Shown piece after piece: positions 43,196 to 55,190 of a stretch of DNA of 64,000 nucleotides. The stretch comes from Armigeres subalbatus (taxonomy: Eukaryota > Arthropoda > Insecta > Diptera > Culicidae). Made by a program: the position numbers and the translations under genes. Each line of letters opens with the position of its first letter. Within the stretch, counting starts at the first letter, position 1. Location of the stretch: the NCBI RefSeq assembly GCF_024139115.2, contig NC_085140.1, positions 154,778,452 through 154,842,451 of the forward strand, given 5' to 3'. The notes beneath the pieces were generated by a model, which worked only from the letters and a program-made list of their open reading frames with translations, was not told the DNA's origin and ran no database searches.

Positions 43196-43262
43196 GACCG
43201 TTAATACAAGCGCGTGCTGGGAACCGAGTAAGATACGTTCTACTCTGGGGAGAAGGGTGTCA

Positions 43263-43945
43263 TACGAAACGAGTTGTGCTTAGCATCGTGATTGCTCAGT
43301 TCAATCTACTACTTCGATGGCACGCGATTTGATGAGATCCAGTACATGGAGCTGGAATAGTTTGTCGGTTTTTGTATGAAAGAGATTCTAAATTTAACAA
43401 GACGGGCAGATTTGAAATGAGTGCAGAAGAACACACGGTGAAGCAGTTTGACCAACATTGACTCCACCTTTTGTTTAGTCAAGCAGCCAACAAGTACCAC
43501 CAACAGCGGCGAGAACACTCAATTTTAATGACCAACAATATCACAGACGAACGACCGAAGCGCCAACTTGAACACCAATTATCAAAAAATATTTGGGGGC
43601 TTGTGTGACTTCACTATAAAGGCTCAAACATGTTCGGCGAACTTTGACTCCGCCCTCGACAGGTCAAACCAAAATCAAACCGCTTTGATTTTTCCCAACC
43701 GAGCTGCCAACCGTCAAATGGTTGTTCGAACACAAGGTCAAACAAAGCAGCAACCGAAGCGTTTTCTTGGGGGCGGAGTCAATGTTGGTCCAACGTGCTT
43801 GAAAGTGTGTACGCTACATAAGACTACTGAGCTGCCAAAAAATTTCATGCGACTAGGACCGACTTCATTCGTGACGTTATGCTACAGTATCTAATTGGAA
43901 GAATTTAGTCCAGACAGAGAAGGCGGTCTTAACGACGCGATCATG
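43263..43945. other. non-coding stretch with an imperfect inverted repeat
   Basis: GACCAACATTGACTCCACC near 43450 is mirrored by GGCGGAGTCAATGTTGGTCC near 43776. This suggests a small foldback whose limits I cannot fix. Confidence 0.4.
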
Positions 43946-44098
43946 AGGCTAGCACGATGATACTTTTATGCCCAGGGAAGTCGAGACAATTTCCAATCCG
44001 AAAATTGCCTAGACCGGCACCGGGAATAGAACCCAGCCACCCTCAGCATGGTCTTGCTTTGTAGCCGCGCGTCTTATCGCACGGCTAAGGAGGGCCCC
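43946..44098 (-). mobile_element. Feilai-like SINE, 5' part, minus strand
   Basis: On the minus strand: GGGCCCTCCTTAGCCGTGCG, TAAGACGCGCGGCTACAAAG (box A region), GGTGGCTGGGTTCTATTCCC (box B), GGTGCCGGTCTAGG, TTGTCTCGACTTCCCTGGGC. It stops soon after, so the 3' tail is missing. Confidence 0.75.
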
Positions 44099-45045
44099 TA
44101 AAAAACTAAACTAAACTATAACTAACTAAGGGTAATAATCAGTTGATACCTTTAAATATTTGTAAAACCATCATACTATGTGAATGTGGAAGTGATGGTT
44201 TTGGACCCCCACCCTTCCCCTCGTAACATTTTTTGTATGGAAGGTTTAGTTTTTTGTATGGATCGTAACGCTCGACCTGACTCCCTCCCTCCCCCTACAG
44301 CGTTTCGTAATTTGGGAAGGCCCCGTATGACCTTCACTGGTCTAATTTCGGGTTAAAAGACAACGAAAAAAATCCAATTTGGACTAGAAAAAGTTTTTAT
44401 TTAAAAAAACTTTTTTTTTTCCTTAAAAGTGTCCAACTTGCGATGTATGGACGGTTGGTTGGTAACATAATTACCTAATTTTTTGCATATCAATTTGTTT
44501 AGTGTATGATTCAATTTGGAATTTTTCAAATATTTTGATTCCAAAATTTGATACTTTTTGTAGGTCTTGTCATTTTTTATAGAACTTGTTATTTGAAAAA
44601 AATAGGTAAAAAAAAGTTTTACCCTTTCCGAAAGATGTTCCAGAATAATTATAGAAAAACTAAGTATGCGAAGTGGCTTTTTGTGACAAAGTCTACTTGT
44701 CTAGACAGTTCTATTGAAATCTGAGAGGTTGCTGCCAACATTTTGTTCGAGTTGGCGCGAAAATCCTCATTATTTTTTACAGCATCGAAATCCAGATCCA
44801 GTGATGTCAATAAATTAGAGGGAGTTTTAGGTAATAAATTTAGAAACAATTTATCCTATTCTGTTTACACACTTGAGAGTAAGCATTTAGGGCATTGAAA
44901 TGGAAAGTAGGCTTTGAAATTGAAACAGCAAAAATCAAAAACAAATAGGTAGCCACCCACCAAACGCGGAGATTCTTCCGCCATTTTTTTGTGGGTAGAG
45001 GATAACTGCACCAAAAGAAACTGTATTTTATCTGCTAATTGCGAA
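44099..45045. other. non-coding stretch
   Basis: No gene recognised. CTCCCTCCCTCCCCCTACAG near 44282 belongs to a common dispersed repeat. Confidence 0.4.
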
Positions 45046-45101
45046 TATTTTTTTTGTCTTTATTATCGAGACTTTCAGACCGAGGCTGGCTCGTCTCGTA
45101 A
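45046..45101 (-). mobile_element. retrotransposon 3' tail, minus strand
   Basis: The minus strand reads GAGCCAGCCTCGGTCTGAAA, GTCTCGATAATAAAGAC and an A-run. It is the same tail as 34551 and 62500. Confidence 0.55.
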
Positions 45102-46581
45102 ATTGCGAATAATTACATAAGATAACCGGAACACAAATCGAAGAGATTGCTCCTCAAAGTACAGATTTTGATGCCCGAGTGTACGAGTTTTTAGAGAAAA
45201 AAAAAACTGATTTTAATTCACAAATACTCATCCATGCAAAAAAGGTGCGGTTCACCTAACCAAGTCCCTAAGGAAATTTAATTATCTCGTAAGATACAAG
45301 AATTCAACTTTCGAATTTTCTGATTTTATTTTCTTAACAGTTAATTCGTAAAAGGTTATTCGTAAAAGGTACATGTTTCGTTTACTTTATTTAAATTTTC
45401 GTCCTAGTGTCTTGTTATGAGTTCAATAATACAACACTAAAAATGTTTAAATAGGCAACGTGTATTAATGAAAGAATTATATGATCTCATAAATATAAAT
45501 ATAAATTACAAAATATTTTCAGCTGTGTTATCATACCATGTAACAACGATAGTTTTATTATTTGGTCAAACTCCTCCAAACTTTCCCGCTTCCCATTCCC
45601 ACATTCATAATACTAATTTAATCATTTTATGGTAGACTGGTTACGCACCCTTTCTAGACTCAACCGAAAGCAATCACGTCGCGTCGTCGTCAGTCGCTTT
45701 CGTGTTAATATGATTTTCGGAACAAATTGATTTATTGGTCTATTTTTGCTCTTTACGGTCACCCAACCCAACTACTCTGATTGGGCTCAGCATTGGCTAG
45801 CAGTCAGTGGTCGGCCACAGTTTCCGATGCAGTCCGGTGATAGGGAAACTTCGAAAAGGAAACTGATAACCTTGGTTTGTAAATAGTTGAAAGTCTTTAA
45901 ATTGGTGATTGTTCGAAAAAAATACAACCTAGTTTCAAATGTCTTCAAATATGTTTTGCATTGTCAAAATGTTCATCGGATTTTTTTATTGAAGCCACTT
46001 GAATTCGACTGATTTGCTTCACTTGAACCGCGTAACGAAGCACAATAAGGGCGCACGCTTGATACGTAGTGTCGATATGGCCAACAACGGTGCATTCCCC
46101 ACTATCTTTCTCGAAATGAGCACAAGCCTTGACTGTTCTATGAGGAAACCCAATCATAGGAACATTGCTGCTGCTGTGGCAAGAATCAGCTATGGAATCT
46201 CGAGCAATTTTATGGCAGAAGAAGGGTTGTTCTTTGTGGGTGGATGGCGCCAAACCGTCGCACTGGATAATGATACAACCGAAACAGTAAATATTCGTCT
46301 GACGTCTATATTTAGTTGATTGGGTAGGATGGTTTATCCGTTTAGCCCATAATCAATGCGTTCTGAAATCCGAACCATAGTAAGTTTCCAGGAGTTAACT
46401 GGAGCCAATCAAATCGACAGGTCTGTGGGCAGTGAATCGCGTGATGATAACCTTTCACAATGTTTCTACTTTTTGTGTTGAATGTTTGGCAAACAAATCT
46501 CACATAATAAAATTATTTATATGACTTTGATTAAGAATAATTTCATTTAATTTTGACAAATTGATTGTACGTTTCCAGTTA
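45102..46581. other. non-coding stretch; unrecognised overlapping frames
   Basis: Mostly AT-rich. Two ~100-codon frames overlap on opposite strands at 45945-46319. Neither has a domain I can name, and dual-strand openness argues for chance or an old element. Confidence 0.35.
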
Positions 46582-46723
46582 GCTTTGCGAACAAAGGCGT
46601 AGGATTGTCAATCCAGAGATGGCGAGTTCGATTCTCAGACAGGTTTTGAATCATTGCGGGCGGGAATCCTAACTACACATTCATGCAGTGGCAGATATAT
46701 AGGAAAGATTTCAATCAAAATTA
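46582..46723 (+). mobile_element. tRNA-derived SINE (family B), 5' part
   Basis: GCTTTGCGAACAAAGGCGTAG, GGATTGTCAATCCAGAGATG, GCGAGTTCGATTCTC (box B) and CATTCATGCAGTGGCAGATA follow the order of the copy at 52028. Confidence 0.6.
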
Positions 46724-47653
46724 TTTTTCATGATTTACTGTACAAGATACTGTTCACAAGTTGGGCCACCATACAGCTATTTTACGAATTTAATGATGAT
46801 TTGAACATGGCAAAGATTGGTTCTCAGCCCCGACAAAAAAAAAACGAAAATGTCAAAGAATTTACAAAAACTTTGATGGTTTTAGAAAATCATAGGAGCT
46901 TAACCAAGAAAAAACACAGCTATCAGAACGTCGCGTCGGGTCCGGCGATACGATCACCTCAATTTGGGGCTTTGTGCCATCGCCTTTACAGCCTTTTCCA
47001 TCAAACATCCTGACAGAAAAGGACGTGAAATATGAAAATAGTAATAAACATGGATGTGAGGAAACAAGGAAATTTAGGAAAGGGGCCTTTGAAGAGGGAG
47101 TACAAAGCATAAGCTCATAAAAGCTTAAAGGTCTTTACCCCATCGGGTTATGAACAACAGAATATTCGAAAGGCTCAAGTTTCTGTAGTCAATTTCACTT
47201 AGTAAGTGTTTACCAAATATTTGGAAATACACTTGCGAATTACCTGGACAGTTACGTATTAGGCAATAAGAAGTTTTATTACCAGATTCACAGTATCCTG
47301 GGCTGTTACAAACTGAAGAAATTACAAAATGAAATCCGCGACTGCAAAAACAAAACCGCGTCCAACATGAATAGGTATTGGCCAAATTACTTTAAAACAC
47401 ATTTAAATGTGAAACTTCATTACATTCACTTTTAATCTATCAACATTAAGGACATATTGTTTTCTAGTAGTTTATAGTTTTCTAATAAATAACAATATTT
47501 TTTGTTGTACCATACACAATGGCATAGCTGCTGTTTCAATCATAGCTATCATGTTACAAAACATCAATGTTCAACGTAAAGGTATGTCAGAAGTAAAAAG
47601 GTAACAAAAAATTCAGAAAAACATATTAAGCTCTTTTAGTGGAATGTATTAAA
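46724..47653. other. non-coding stretch
   Basis: No gene recognised. Confidence 0.4.
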
Positions 47654-47899
47654 CCGTCTAAGACGAATTAAGTACTGTCCATTTAATTCCACCAGTTAAT
47701 TTTCGTTATCTTTGCAGATACGTATTTCGACCACAACTGTGTGGTCGACTTCGGTGTCTCGTACTTAACTCGGCTTGAGTGAAGTCTAGCACGAGACACT
47801 GAAGACGACCACACAGTTGTGGTCGAAATACGTATCTGCAAAGATAACGAAAATTAACTGGTGGAATTAAATGGACAGTACTTAATTCGTCTTAGACGG
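47654..47899. mobile_element. 246-bp foldback element, near-identical arms
   Basis: CCGTCTAAGACGAATTAAG at the left is mirrored exactly by CTTAATTCGTCTTAGACGG at the right. Arms of about 110 bp differ at only a few positions near the loop. Each arm includes GCAGATACGTATTTCGACC and GTGTCTCGT. A degraded relative is at 8018-8135. Confidence 0.93.
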
Positions 47900-48719
47900 A
47901 AAAAATTCAGATTAAAAGTAATTAGTAAAAGTAAAAGTAATTCTTTAAGGTACTTCTAAACATGTGCGAAGCTTGAAGAATTTAATTAGAATAGTTTTGA
48001 TCACCGCGTGACTTTGTCGAAATTATTTACTGGTTTTTTTTTCGGTGATAATTATACCACTCAAAGCTAAATGGATTAGATGAAAGTAATGATGATACAG
48101 ATTCTGTTGACACCGCTAGCAACCGGCAAATGTGAAATGAATAGAAACTGAAAATTAACTGAGAGCCATATGTGAGAACAAGCATTGTTAAAATCGCTAT
48201 TATTCTGCCTAACGTCCACCCAGAAACCGTTTGGTACTTGATGATCAATGTACCAAGACAGGCTCTTTGCATAATGCGGCATTCCGGAGATCCAGAATTT
48301 TAATATAATCAGTCTGTTTAACTACAGAAATATTCATACGATAATGAAACGTTGTTTGGATATAACGTGTTTGAATACTAAAGTATTGTTGACTAGCGGA
48401 GCTAAACTTAGGCACGATGGGGCAAGTGAATATTTTCTTGAAATTTGAATATATACGCCAAAAATGATCTGCTGAAAATTAAATTTTGATATTATTGATT
48501 TCTGGAGAACTTCTGAAAGAATTTCCTGAGGCATTTTCGTTAAAAATTCTGGTGAATTTCTCGATTTTGTTTGAGAAATTTCAATAAGAATTTATTTGGG
48601 AATTGTATTGAACAGGGTTCATATCGCTCACTCAATCTCAGGAGCACAGGATGCTCCCTCACGAAAATTTTCGGGGAGAAATCGCTTTTCGGGAAAGAAA
48701 AAGAGTCTGGAGAGTGATA
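47900..48719. other. non-coding stretch with small inverted motif
   Basis: GATCACCGCG near 47999 and CGGTGATAA near 48043 form a short inverted pair. Related pairs occur near 57740 and 60089. No gene recognised. Confidence 0.4.
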
Positions 48720-48936
48720 GGGGAACTGTACCGGTTTTGGCCATGTTCCTAATTTGGCCAATTTTGCGAATAACTCCAAAAATAAACCAATTCGCAAGGG
48801 TTTTATAAGTTCCAACAAGAGATATATCCCTCACGCTTCAACGCTGCATTGAACTGATCGATTATTTAAAAAAAAATGTATTTTTCAGGGTTGGCCAAAT
48901 TAGGCACAAAGTTGGCCAAAACTGGTGCACTTCCCC
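48720..48936. mobile_element. 217-bp MITE, TA target (copy 2)
   Basis: It starts GGGGAACTGTACCGGTTTTG and ends CTGGTGCACTTCCCC, flanked by TA at 48718-48719 and 48937-48938. Reverse-complement copy of 22187-22404. Confidence 0.85.
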
Positions 48937-49418
48937 TAACCATTTTTCGCTCACTTCGATTGCCGTCAAACGTTGGTTTGCTCTTTTTCTTTCATATTCG
49001 AGTCTTTTCGTGGCATCTTCAATGCAAATGGTAGTAGCTTATGTAGAACAAATAGCTTAATGCTTTCATACAGATAGCGTGGTGGTGTGGCTACAGTAAG
49101 CGCGTCCCTACGGCTATTAATGTTACTATTCTGGGTTCGAATCCCGGCGCGGCCATACAATTTTGTAATTGTTCTGCGATATTTCTCGCGAAAAGTGAGT
49201 GAGTGGGTAGAAGTGATGAAACGAAAAAGGATTTTCATCTAATAGGCAAGATTTGCGTTTGTCATCAAAGTCTAATTGTAGAGAAAGATTGATGGGTGAA
49301 AGATGATCCTCAACATAAACAACGAAAAAAGATTCTCCCTTGGCCCTAGAAACGCTTGCTTTGTTCTCATTGAAACGAAAAGTTGAAACCCTGATTAAGG
49401 ATACTATCGGGTGCTCCT
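48937..49418. other. non-coding stretch with tRNA-like box B
   Basis: GGGTTCGAATCCCGGCGCGGCCA at 49133-49155 has a perfect T-arm sequence. The upstream part (from about 49079) does not fold into the other tRNA arms. Probably a tRNA-derived SINE relic. Confidence 0.4.
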
Positions 49419-49810
49419 CTAAAAATCTCTTTAGGATTTATTTTCAAAATTAGGAAGAATTTCATCAGATATTTCTTAGCACAACCCTTCGGAAAATTAT
49501 ATGAAAATTCTTCGAAAACCTCTGCAGGAATTACTTCGAAAGTTCCCTTATTTAAACAATACACCACTTCATAAGGAATTATTTCTAAAATTGCTACAGG
49601 AATTCTCCCAAAAATTTATGACTTTTAAGAATAAAATAGCTTCTGATAAAATTTGTAAAGGACTTTCCGAAGGAATTGCTATAGTAGAAATTTCTTATGG
49701 CATTACGAAAAAAAACTCATGAAAATATTTCCAATGGAATTCTTGAAGAAATTTCCGAAGGAACTCGTGAATCAATTTGATAAAGTTTCCAAAGACATTT
49801 TTATCTTGTC
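49419..49810. repeat. degenerate short-period repeat
   Basis: Imperfect reiteration of AATTTCTTCGAAAATT and GGAATTACTTCGAAAG-like phrases, similar in texture to 10330-10682. Confidence 0.45.
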
Positions 49811-50599
49811 CAAAAAGGGAAATTTTCAAAAAGAATACTTTGCGTTCACAATTTAATTAGAAGACTGTCAATTTATCGGTTCTCCAAAAAGGTTTTTTTT
49901 TTCATTTTTTTTCAGTAACACTATGGAAATTTTTGTTTGTAATAAATTATGAAGCGGAAATAGATATACCAACCTCGTGTTATACACCCGATTCTGTTTT
50001 TACACGGATTTTTTTTACACGGCCGTGTAAAAAAAAATCCCATACAAATATTTTGCAAAGTTGCACCATTTTGCATGATTCGTCGAGAAATCATAAAACT
50101 TTTTTTACATGGATTTTCAAATTTTGAACTGAAAACTTTTTTTACACGGAACGCATCCCCCGTGTATAAAAAGAATCGGGTGTATTTATATGATCAAAGT
50201 TCAGAACATCATAATATTTTTGCTTACGTATAGATGGTCAGATGTAAAAAATCGTATGAAATGTACGAAACACCATTTTTTCGAAACGATTGGTTTTTGA
50301 CTTTCAATTTTTTCAGTTTCATCATCAACAGAAATTGGTCTGCCTATTCTTGCATGATGCGCGGTCGTACAAATGCCAACTGTGTTTTATATATCTAAAA
50401 TAAAAATAGAAGAAGATAGATAGAAGAATAGATAGAAGATATATAGATGGGTAGAAGAAGATAGATAAATCCGATGCAAATATTAAAAAACAATTATGTC
50501 TCTCCCCTTCGTATTTTTTCAGTTAAAAATTAAATTTTGAAGTGGAAACAAAAAAAAATTGGCAAAATGGTAAATGCATCATGAAAGATTCATGATTAC
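49811..50599. other. non-coding stretch
   Basis: A small block at about 49985-50180 has repeated TTTTTACACGG in both senses. No gene recognised. Confidence 0.4.
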
Positions 50600-51138
50600 C
50601 CTTGAAAAATTGAAAAATGCTCCTTAAAAAAGTGATAATTTTTCCTTAAATTATCTAACAAATTACCTTCAAATATATAAAATGCTCCGTAAACATTCGA
50701 AAAGCGTACCGTAAAAACGAAAAAAAAAGTACCGTAAACAATTAAAAATGCTCCTTAAAAAAGCAAAGATTTGCTACGTAATTAATGATAATTGCGCAGT
50801 ATGACAAAAGAATTATTATAAAATAGTTCAAAAGGTAGCTTAAAATTGGCTATCATAAATTAGAATCTTATGCACAATTGTATAGCCCCTAGAGTTTATT
50901 GCTGATTGTTTTGCTTGGTAACCCTATTCAACCGAAAACTAAGAAAAATGCTCCTTGAATAAAATGCTCCATAAACAAATAAAAAATGCTCCTTAAACTA
51001 AGTAAAATGCTCCCTAAAATAAATAAATGCTCCTTAAACCAATGAAAAATGTTAATTAATTTGAGGAAATGCTCCTTAAACGAAAAAAGGGCTCCGTAAA
51101 AAAAATAAAATGCTCCATAAACTTATAAAATGTAAATA
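50600..51138. repeat. giant inverted repeat, left arm (ATGCTCCTTAAA)
   Basis: The arm contains many AAATGCTCCTTAAA units separated by A-rich spacers, plus a unique middle (GCACAATTGTATAGCCCCTAG, GGTAACCCTATTCAACCGAA). It is the reverse complement of 52461-52970 with few differences. Confidence 0.9.
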
Positions 51139-51231
51139 AGTAAAATTGATTCACAATACAAACTGCACGTGCTGTCAAAGCATCGCCACGTTCCTTCAGG
51201 TTTATTTTTGTAAGGCGACTATTTAGCTCTT
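51139..51231. other. spacer inside the inverted repeat
   Basis: Short AT-rich link to the LINE fragment. Confidence 0.4.
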
Positions 51232-52027
51232 TTGAAAGTAGTTTTTTTGTATGCTTTACAATTTCGAGTTCGGTCTCCAGTAGCTTTGCGAGTGGCTATT
51301 TTCCATAGTTCTAAAGTTTCTGCGCGAGCGTGGTTCAGAGGTGAGGACTTGAGTCGAGGCTTCATCCGCACGATGTCGAGGCTTATGTCCAATCACTATT
51401 CACTAAACGAACATCTCTATAGAATAAACCTGGTCGATAGCAATATATGTAGGTGTGGAGCCGGTTACGATGACATCGATCACGTAGTTTGGTATTGCTC
51501 GGAAAACGACGCCTTCAGAGCGCAACTATTGGATACCCTTGTGGCCCGAGGTAAACAACCCTACAGGGAAGTAATAAGTGTTTTGGGAGATCGCGATGTG
51601 GTATATATGCAGGCTATCTATGTCTTTCTTTGCTGGTCTGACATTAAAGTCTAATATTTCATTTTTTTTCTCTCCAAGTTTTTTTTTTCTTGTCTTTGTC
51701 TTATTGTTCCCTGTACCATGAAGCTCTGGCCATCCGGAAGATGCTCCCTTACGAACCACAACTGGAGCAAGACGCTACGCTACAACGTTTTGACGTCAAA
51801 TACCCGGATGAGCAGCTGAAATACCCAAAACTAAAAGCCCAACCCTGTCCATCCTGAAATTACGCAATCTAACCTTGAGTCACCACGAGTATCTTGGTCA
51901 ATGTCCCTTTCCCCTTACTAACTGTTAATAATAATGATATAGTTTTTAAATATCATAAAGAGTCTCGGCTCCGTTAAGTGTTATACACGCCTGAGCCTGT
52001 CAAATAAATGCAATAGATAAAAAAAAT
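51232..52027 (+). mobile_element. LOA/I-group LINE 3' end, 5' truncated
   Basis: A 140-codon frame (51232-51654) gives a typical polymerase C-terminal tail: GFIRTMSRLMSNHYSLNEHL, RINLVDSNICRCGAGYDDID, HVVWYC (a Cys-x-Cys...His...Cys cluster). TAA follows, then a 3' UTR with ATACACGCCTGAGCCTGTC and an ending AATAAATGCAATAGATAAAA. A related tail is at 61337-61668 on the minus strand. Clade naming is tentative. Confidence 0.75.
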
Positions 52028-52257
52028 AGCTTTGCATGTAGAGGCGTAGGATTGCCAATCCGGAAATGGCGAGCTCAATTCTCCACTCCCTGTACATAGT
52101 GTATCCATTGTATTTGCCACACGAAATACATACTCATGCAATGACGGGCATAGAAATGCTTCAATTAATATCTGAGGAGATGCTAATCATAGAATACTAA
52201 GCTGAAGAACAGGCTCAGATCCAGTAGGAATGTAGAGCCATTAAAGAAGAAGAAGAC
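52028..52257 (+). mobile_element. tRNA-derived SINE (family B), near full length
   Basis: It runs AGCTTTGCATGTAGAGGCG, GGATTGCCAATCCGGAAATG, GCGAGCTCAATTCTC (box B-like), CATAGTGTATCCATTGTATT, CTAAGCTGAAGAACAGGCTC and a tail AAGAAGAAGA. It begins at the A-rich end of the preceding LINE. Confidence 0.7.
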
Positions 52258-52460
52258 TATTCCGAGTTCTTCAAGTCGTGTGTGGTTATGCGGGGAAGTG
52301 AATGAATAAACCGATTAGCATATTAAATGCAATGTGATTTTAATGAAATTCGTATCGCTAAACATTTTTTATTCAATGTGAAATTGTCTGGGACGTCTGT
52401 TTGTCTGTGAGCCAGGTGCACAATTTCGTAAACAATGCTTTGAATAGCATGTTGGCTAAG
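52258..52460. other. spacer inside the inverted repeat
   Basis: AT-rich, no feature recognised. Confidence 0.4.
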
Positions 52461-52970
52461 ATTACATTTTATAAGTTTATAGAGCATTTCATTTCCTCAA
52501 ATTAAGGAACATTTTTCGTTGGTTTTAGGAGCATTTCTTTATTTTAGGGAGCATTTTTCTTAGTTTAAGGAGCATTTTTTATTTGTTTATGGAGCATTTT
52601 ATTCATCTTAAGGAGCATTTTTCTTAGTTTTCGGTTGAATAGGGTTACCAAGCAAAACAATCAGCAATAAACTCTAGGGGCTATACAATTGTGCATAAGA
52701 TTCTAATTTATGATAGCCAATTTCAAGGTACCTTTTGAACTATTTTATAATAATTCTTTTGTCAATATACTGCGCAATTATCATTAATTACATAGCAAAT
52801 CTTTGCTTTTTTAAGGAGCATTTTTAATTGTTTACGGTACATTTTTTTCGTTTTTACGGTACGCTTTTCGAATGTTTACGGAGCATTTTATATATTTCAA
52901 GGTAATTTGTTAGATAATTTAAGGAAAAATTATCACTTTTTTAAGGAGCATTTTTCAATTTTTTAAGGTC
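52461..52970. repeat. giant inverted repeat, right arm
   Basis: TTTAAGGAGCATTT units and the shared middle (CTAGGGGCTATACAATTGTGC) mirror 50600-51138. Confidence 0.9.
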
Positions 52971-53179
52971 AATTTCATCTGTTTAATTGGACATTTTTTG
53001 GGCTGCCATTACTCATTTTTTTGGACCTGAGTGGCCACCGGAGGTCCTTTATAAATATCCGTAGAATGCTCGAAACACCTAAAAAAGTTGCCAATTAACG
53101 AATCTCCTCAACAAACAATTTAACCTTCCGCAACTCGCTTCAACTTTCATAACACGTGAACTCGCGTGTTGAAAAAAGT
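52971..53179. repeat. inverted fragment of the 150-bp family
   Basis: GGACCTGAGTGGCCACCGGAGG at about 53021 is the complement of CCTCCGGTGGCCACTCAGGTCC near 57125. Confidence 0.6.
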
Positions 53180-54190
53180 ACAACAGTTCGATATCTCGGG
53201 ATCTATGGAATTTAGAAAGTTGCCGTCTTCTACAGAGTTGTTCGAGGATTGGAAACCAATATGTTGAGAAGCTAGTTAGTTTAAAATTCATCCGCAAAGT
53301 GGCGCTACTGTATATGAGAGATCAGGTTTGGGGAAGTTTCCATTTTCTATACAGTTTTTCAAGCATTGGAAACCCATATGTTGAGAAATTGTTTAGTCAG
53401 AATTGTGCCGTAAGGCGGCGCTAGTGTGTATGAGAGATCAGTTTAGTTCGATATCTCGGGATCTGTTGGATTTAGAAAGTTGCCGTCTTCTACAAAGTTG
53501 TTCGAGGATTGGAAATCAATATGTTGAGAAGCTAATTAGTTTAGAACTCATCCGCAAGGTGGCGCTAGTGTATATGAGAGATCAGTTTGGTTTGATAACT
53601 CGGGATCTATTGGTTTTGGAAACTGCGATCTTCTATAAAGTTGTTCGAGCATTGGAAACCAATATGTTGAGAAACTGTTTAGTTTAGAATTAAGCCATAA
53701 GGCGACGCTAATGTATATGAGAGATCAGTTTAGTTCGATATTTCAGGATCTGTGGAATTTAGAAAATTGCCGTCTTCTACAAAATTGTTCGAGGGCTGGA
53801 AACCAACAAAAACTGAATAATTCAAAATTCACCCCATATGACATATCAGTTCTTCAATATCTTGGGATCTGGGGGATTTAGAAAATTGCCGTCTTCTACG
53901 AAGTTGTTCGGGGATTGAAAACCAATATGTTGAAATATTGTGAAGTTTAAAATTCATCCGTAGAGTAGTGATAGTAAATGTGAGACCACCAGTTTGAATA
54001 TATAACCCCGGATCTGTGATATTAGGTAGTGGCCGTCTTCTTCACAGCGGTTCAAGGATAAAAGCCATTATTCTGAAGAACTGTTTAGTTTGGATTACAT
54101 TCGCTGGGTGGTGATATATGGAGCAACCAGTTTTGTTAGATATCGCAGGATATGTGGTATTTAAAAGTACCGTCATTTACAGTTATTTGG
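53180..54190 (+). repeat. ~144-bp tandem array (about 7 units)
   Basis: Each unit carries GTTCGATATCTCGGGATCT, GAAAGTTGCCGTCTTCTAC, GTTGTTCGAGGATTGGAAACC, AATATGTTGAGAA, AAGGTGGCGCTAGTG and TATGAGAGATCAG. Unit starts near 53186, 53446, 53590 and 53733; later units are shorter and more diverged. Confidence 0.88.
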
Positions 54191-54559
54191 GATTTGAAGA
54201 CCAATGTGTTCAGAAAAGTGTGCTTGATCGTCATATAACTACCGTTTCTGCATCATACACAGGGGGCCTTGGGTTCAATCTCAGGCCCATTCATTTTCAG
54301 TAATTCGGATGGCTATTTTAAACACATCATACTTGTCGAATAACTTAACTTAGACAAGGTATTGATTTGGTATTCGATATCTCTCGAATACCTGATGTGG
54401 TTATTATCATCAATGACTATTATTTAAGTAGTATTATGATAGAATTCATCATTCATTTGTTTGCGTAGTACATATATTTTTGGGCTATTATAATACCTTT
54501 AGCGAAGGTGGAAAACTCTATACAATATTTTATGTTAAAGAGCACTGACTAACTTCCTG
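54191..54559. other. non-coding stretch
   Basis: No gene recognised. Confidence 0.4.
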
Positions 54560-55190
54560 GTCATTATCAATTATCAGAAGCAACACTAAGACCACCATCA
54601 AAAATGTCTTAGAAAAAATCTCTCTAGGACGATGGTTCCATTTTACGGATGTTCTAAATTATTCGGAAGGCCGTGTGGTGGCCACCTGCAGTCATAGCTG
54701 ATGAAGACTTTGAAATATCTCCTAGATCACCGTCAGCAATGGTTTAGAAAAAATTGCGCTGCTCTAGGAAAAACTTTCCAAAATCACCATTTCTATGGTC
54801 GTTCCGGATTATCCCAAAGGCCATCTAGTGGTCACCTGCTGTCATAGCATTGTGAGAAATGTTTTTTAGCTCAAACATCCCCATCAGAAACAGTTTAGGA
54901 AAAAATGCGTTGCTCTCGGACGTACTTTCCAGAATGACCATTTTTACGGACGTTCCGGATTATCCGGAAGACCGTCCGGTGGCCACCTGTGGTCATAGCA
55001 TAGTAAGAAAAGTGTATTAACTCTAAGATCACCATCGGAAATTGCTTAGAAAAAATTTCGCTGCTGTAGGACGAACCTACCAAAATTACCATTTTTACGA
55101 ACGGTCATAGGTGAATGAGAACTGCGAATTAACTCCAAGGTTATTATCAAAAATGATATATAAAAAATCGCGTTACTTTAGGATGAATTG
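54560..55190 (+). repeat. ~150-bp tandem array (about 4 units)
   Basis: Each unit has GTTTAGAAAAAATTGCGCTG, CATTTTTACGGACGTTCCGG, GGTGGCCACCTGTGGTCATAG. GTGGCCACCTG-like text starts near 54679, 54829 and 54979 (spacing 150). Confidence 0.85.

Larger units (their letters stand above)
41340..43262 (+). mobile_element. BEL/Pao LTR retrotransposon remnant
   Basis: Heavily decayed Gag and Pol text lies in plus orientation, in shifting frames. No LTRs were recognised and no frame exceeds about 100 codons. Gag-like pieces occur near 41346-42400 and a reverse transcriptase piece at 42783-43195. Confidence 0.65.

Noticed and set aside
43385..43860. Defined foldback element
   Set aside because: Only one pair of inverted blocks is convincing and the ends could not be placed.
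45945..46319. Overlapping ~100-codon frames on both strands
   Set aside because: No domain recognised and both strands are open. Kept only as a note within the non-coding stretch.
49079..49157. Intact tRNA gene
   Set aside because: The T-arm is perfect but D- and anticodon arms do not fold and the acceptor ends do not pair.
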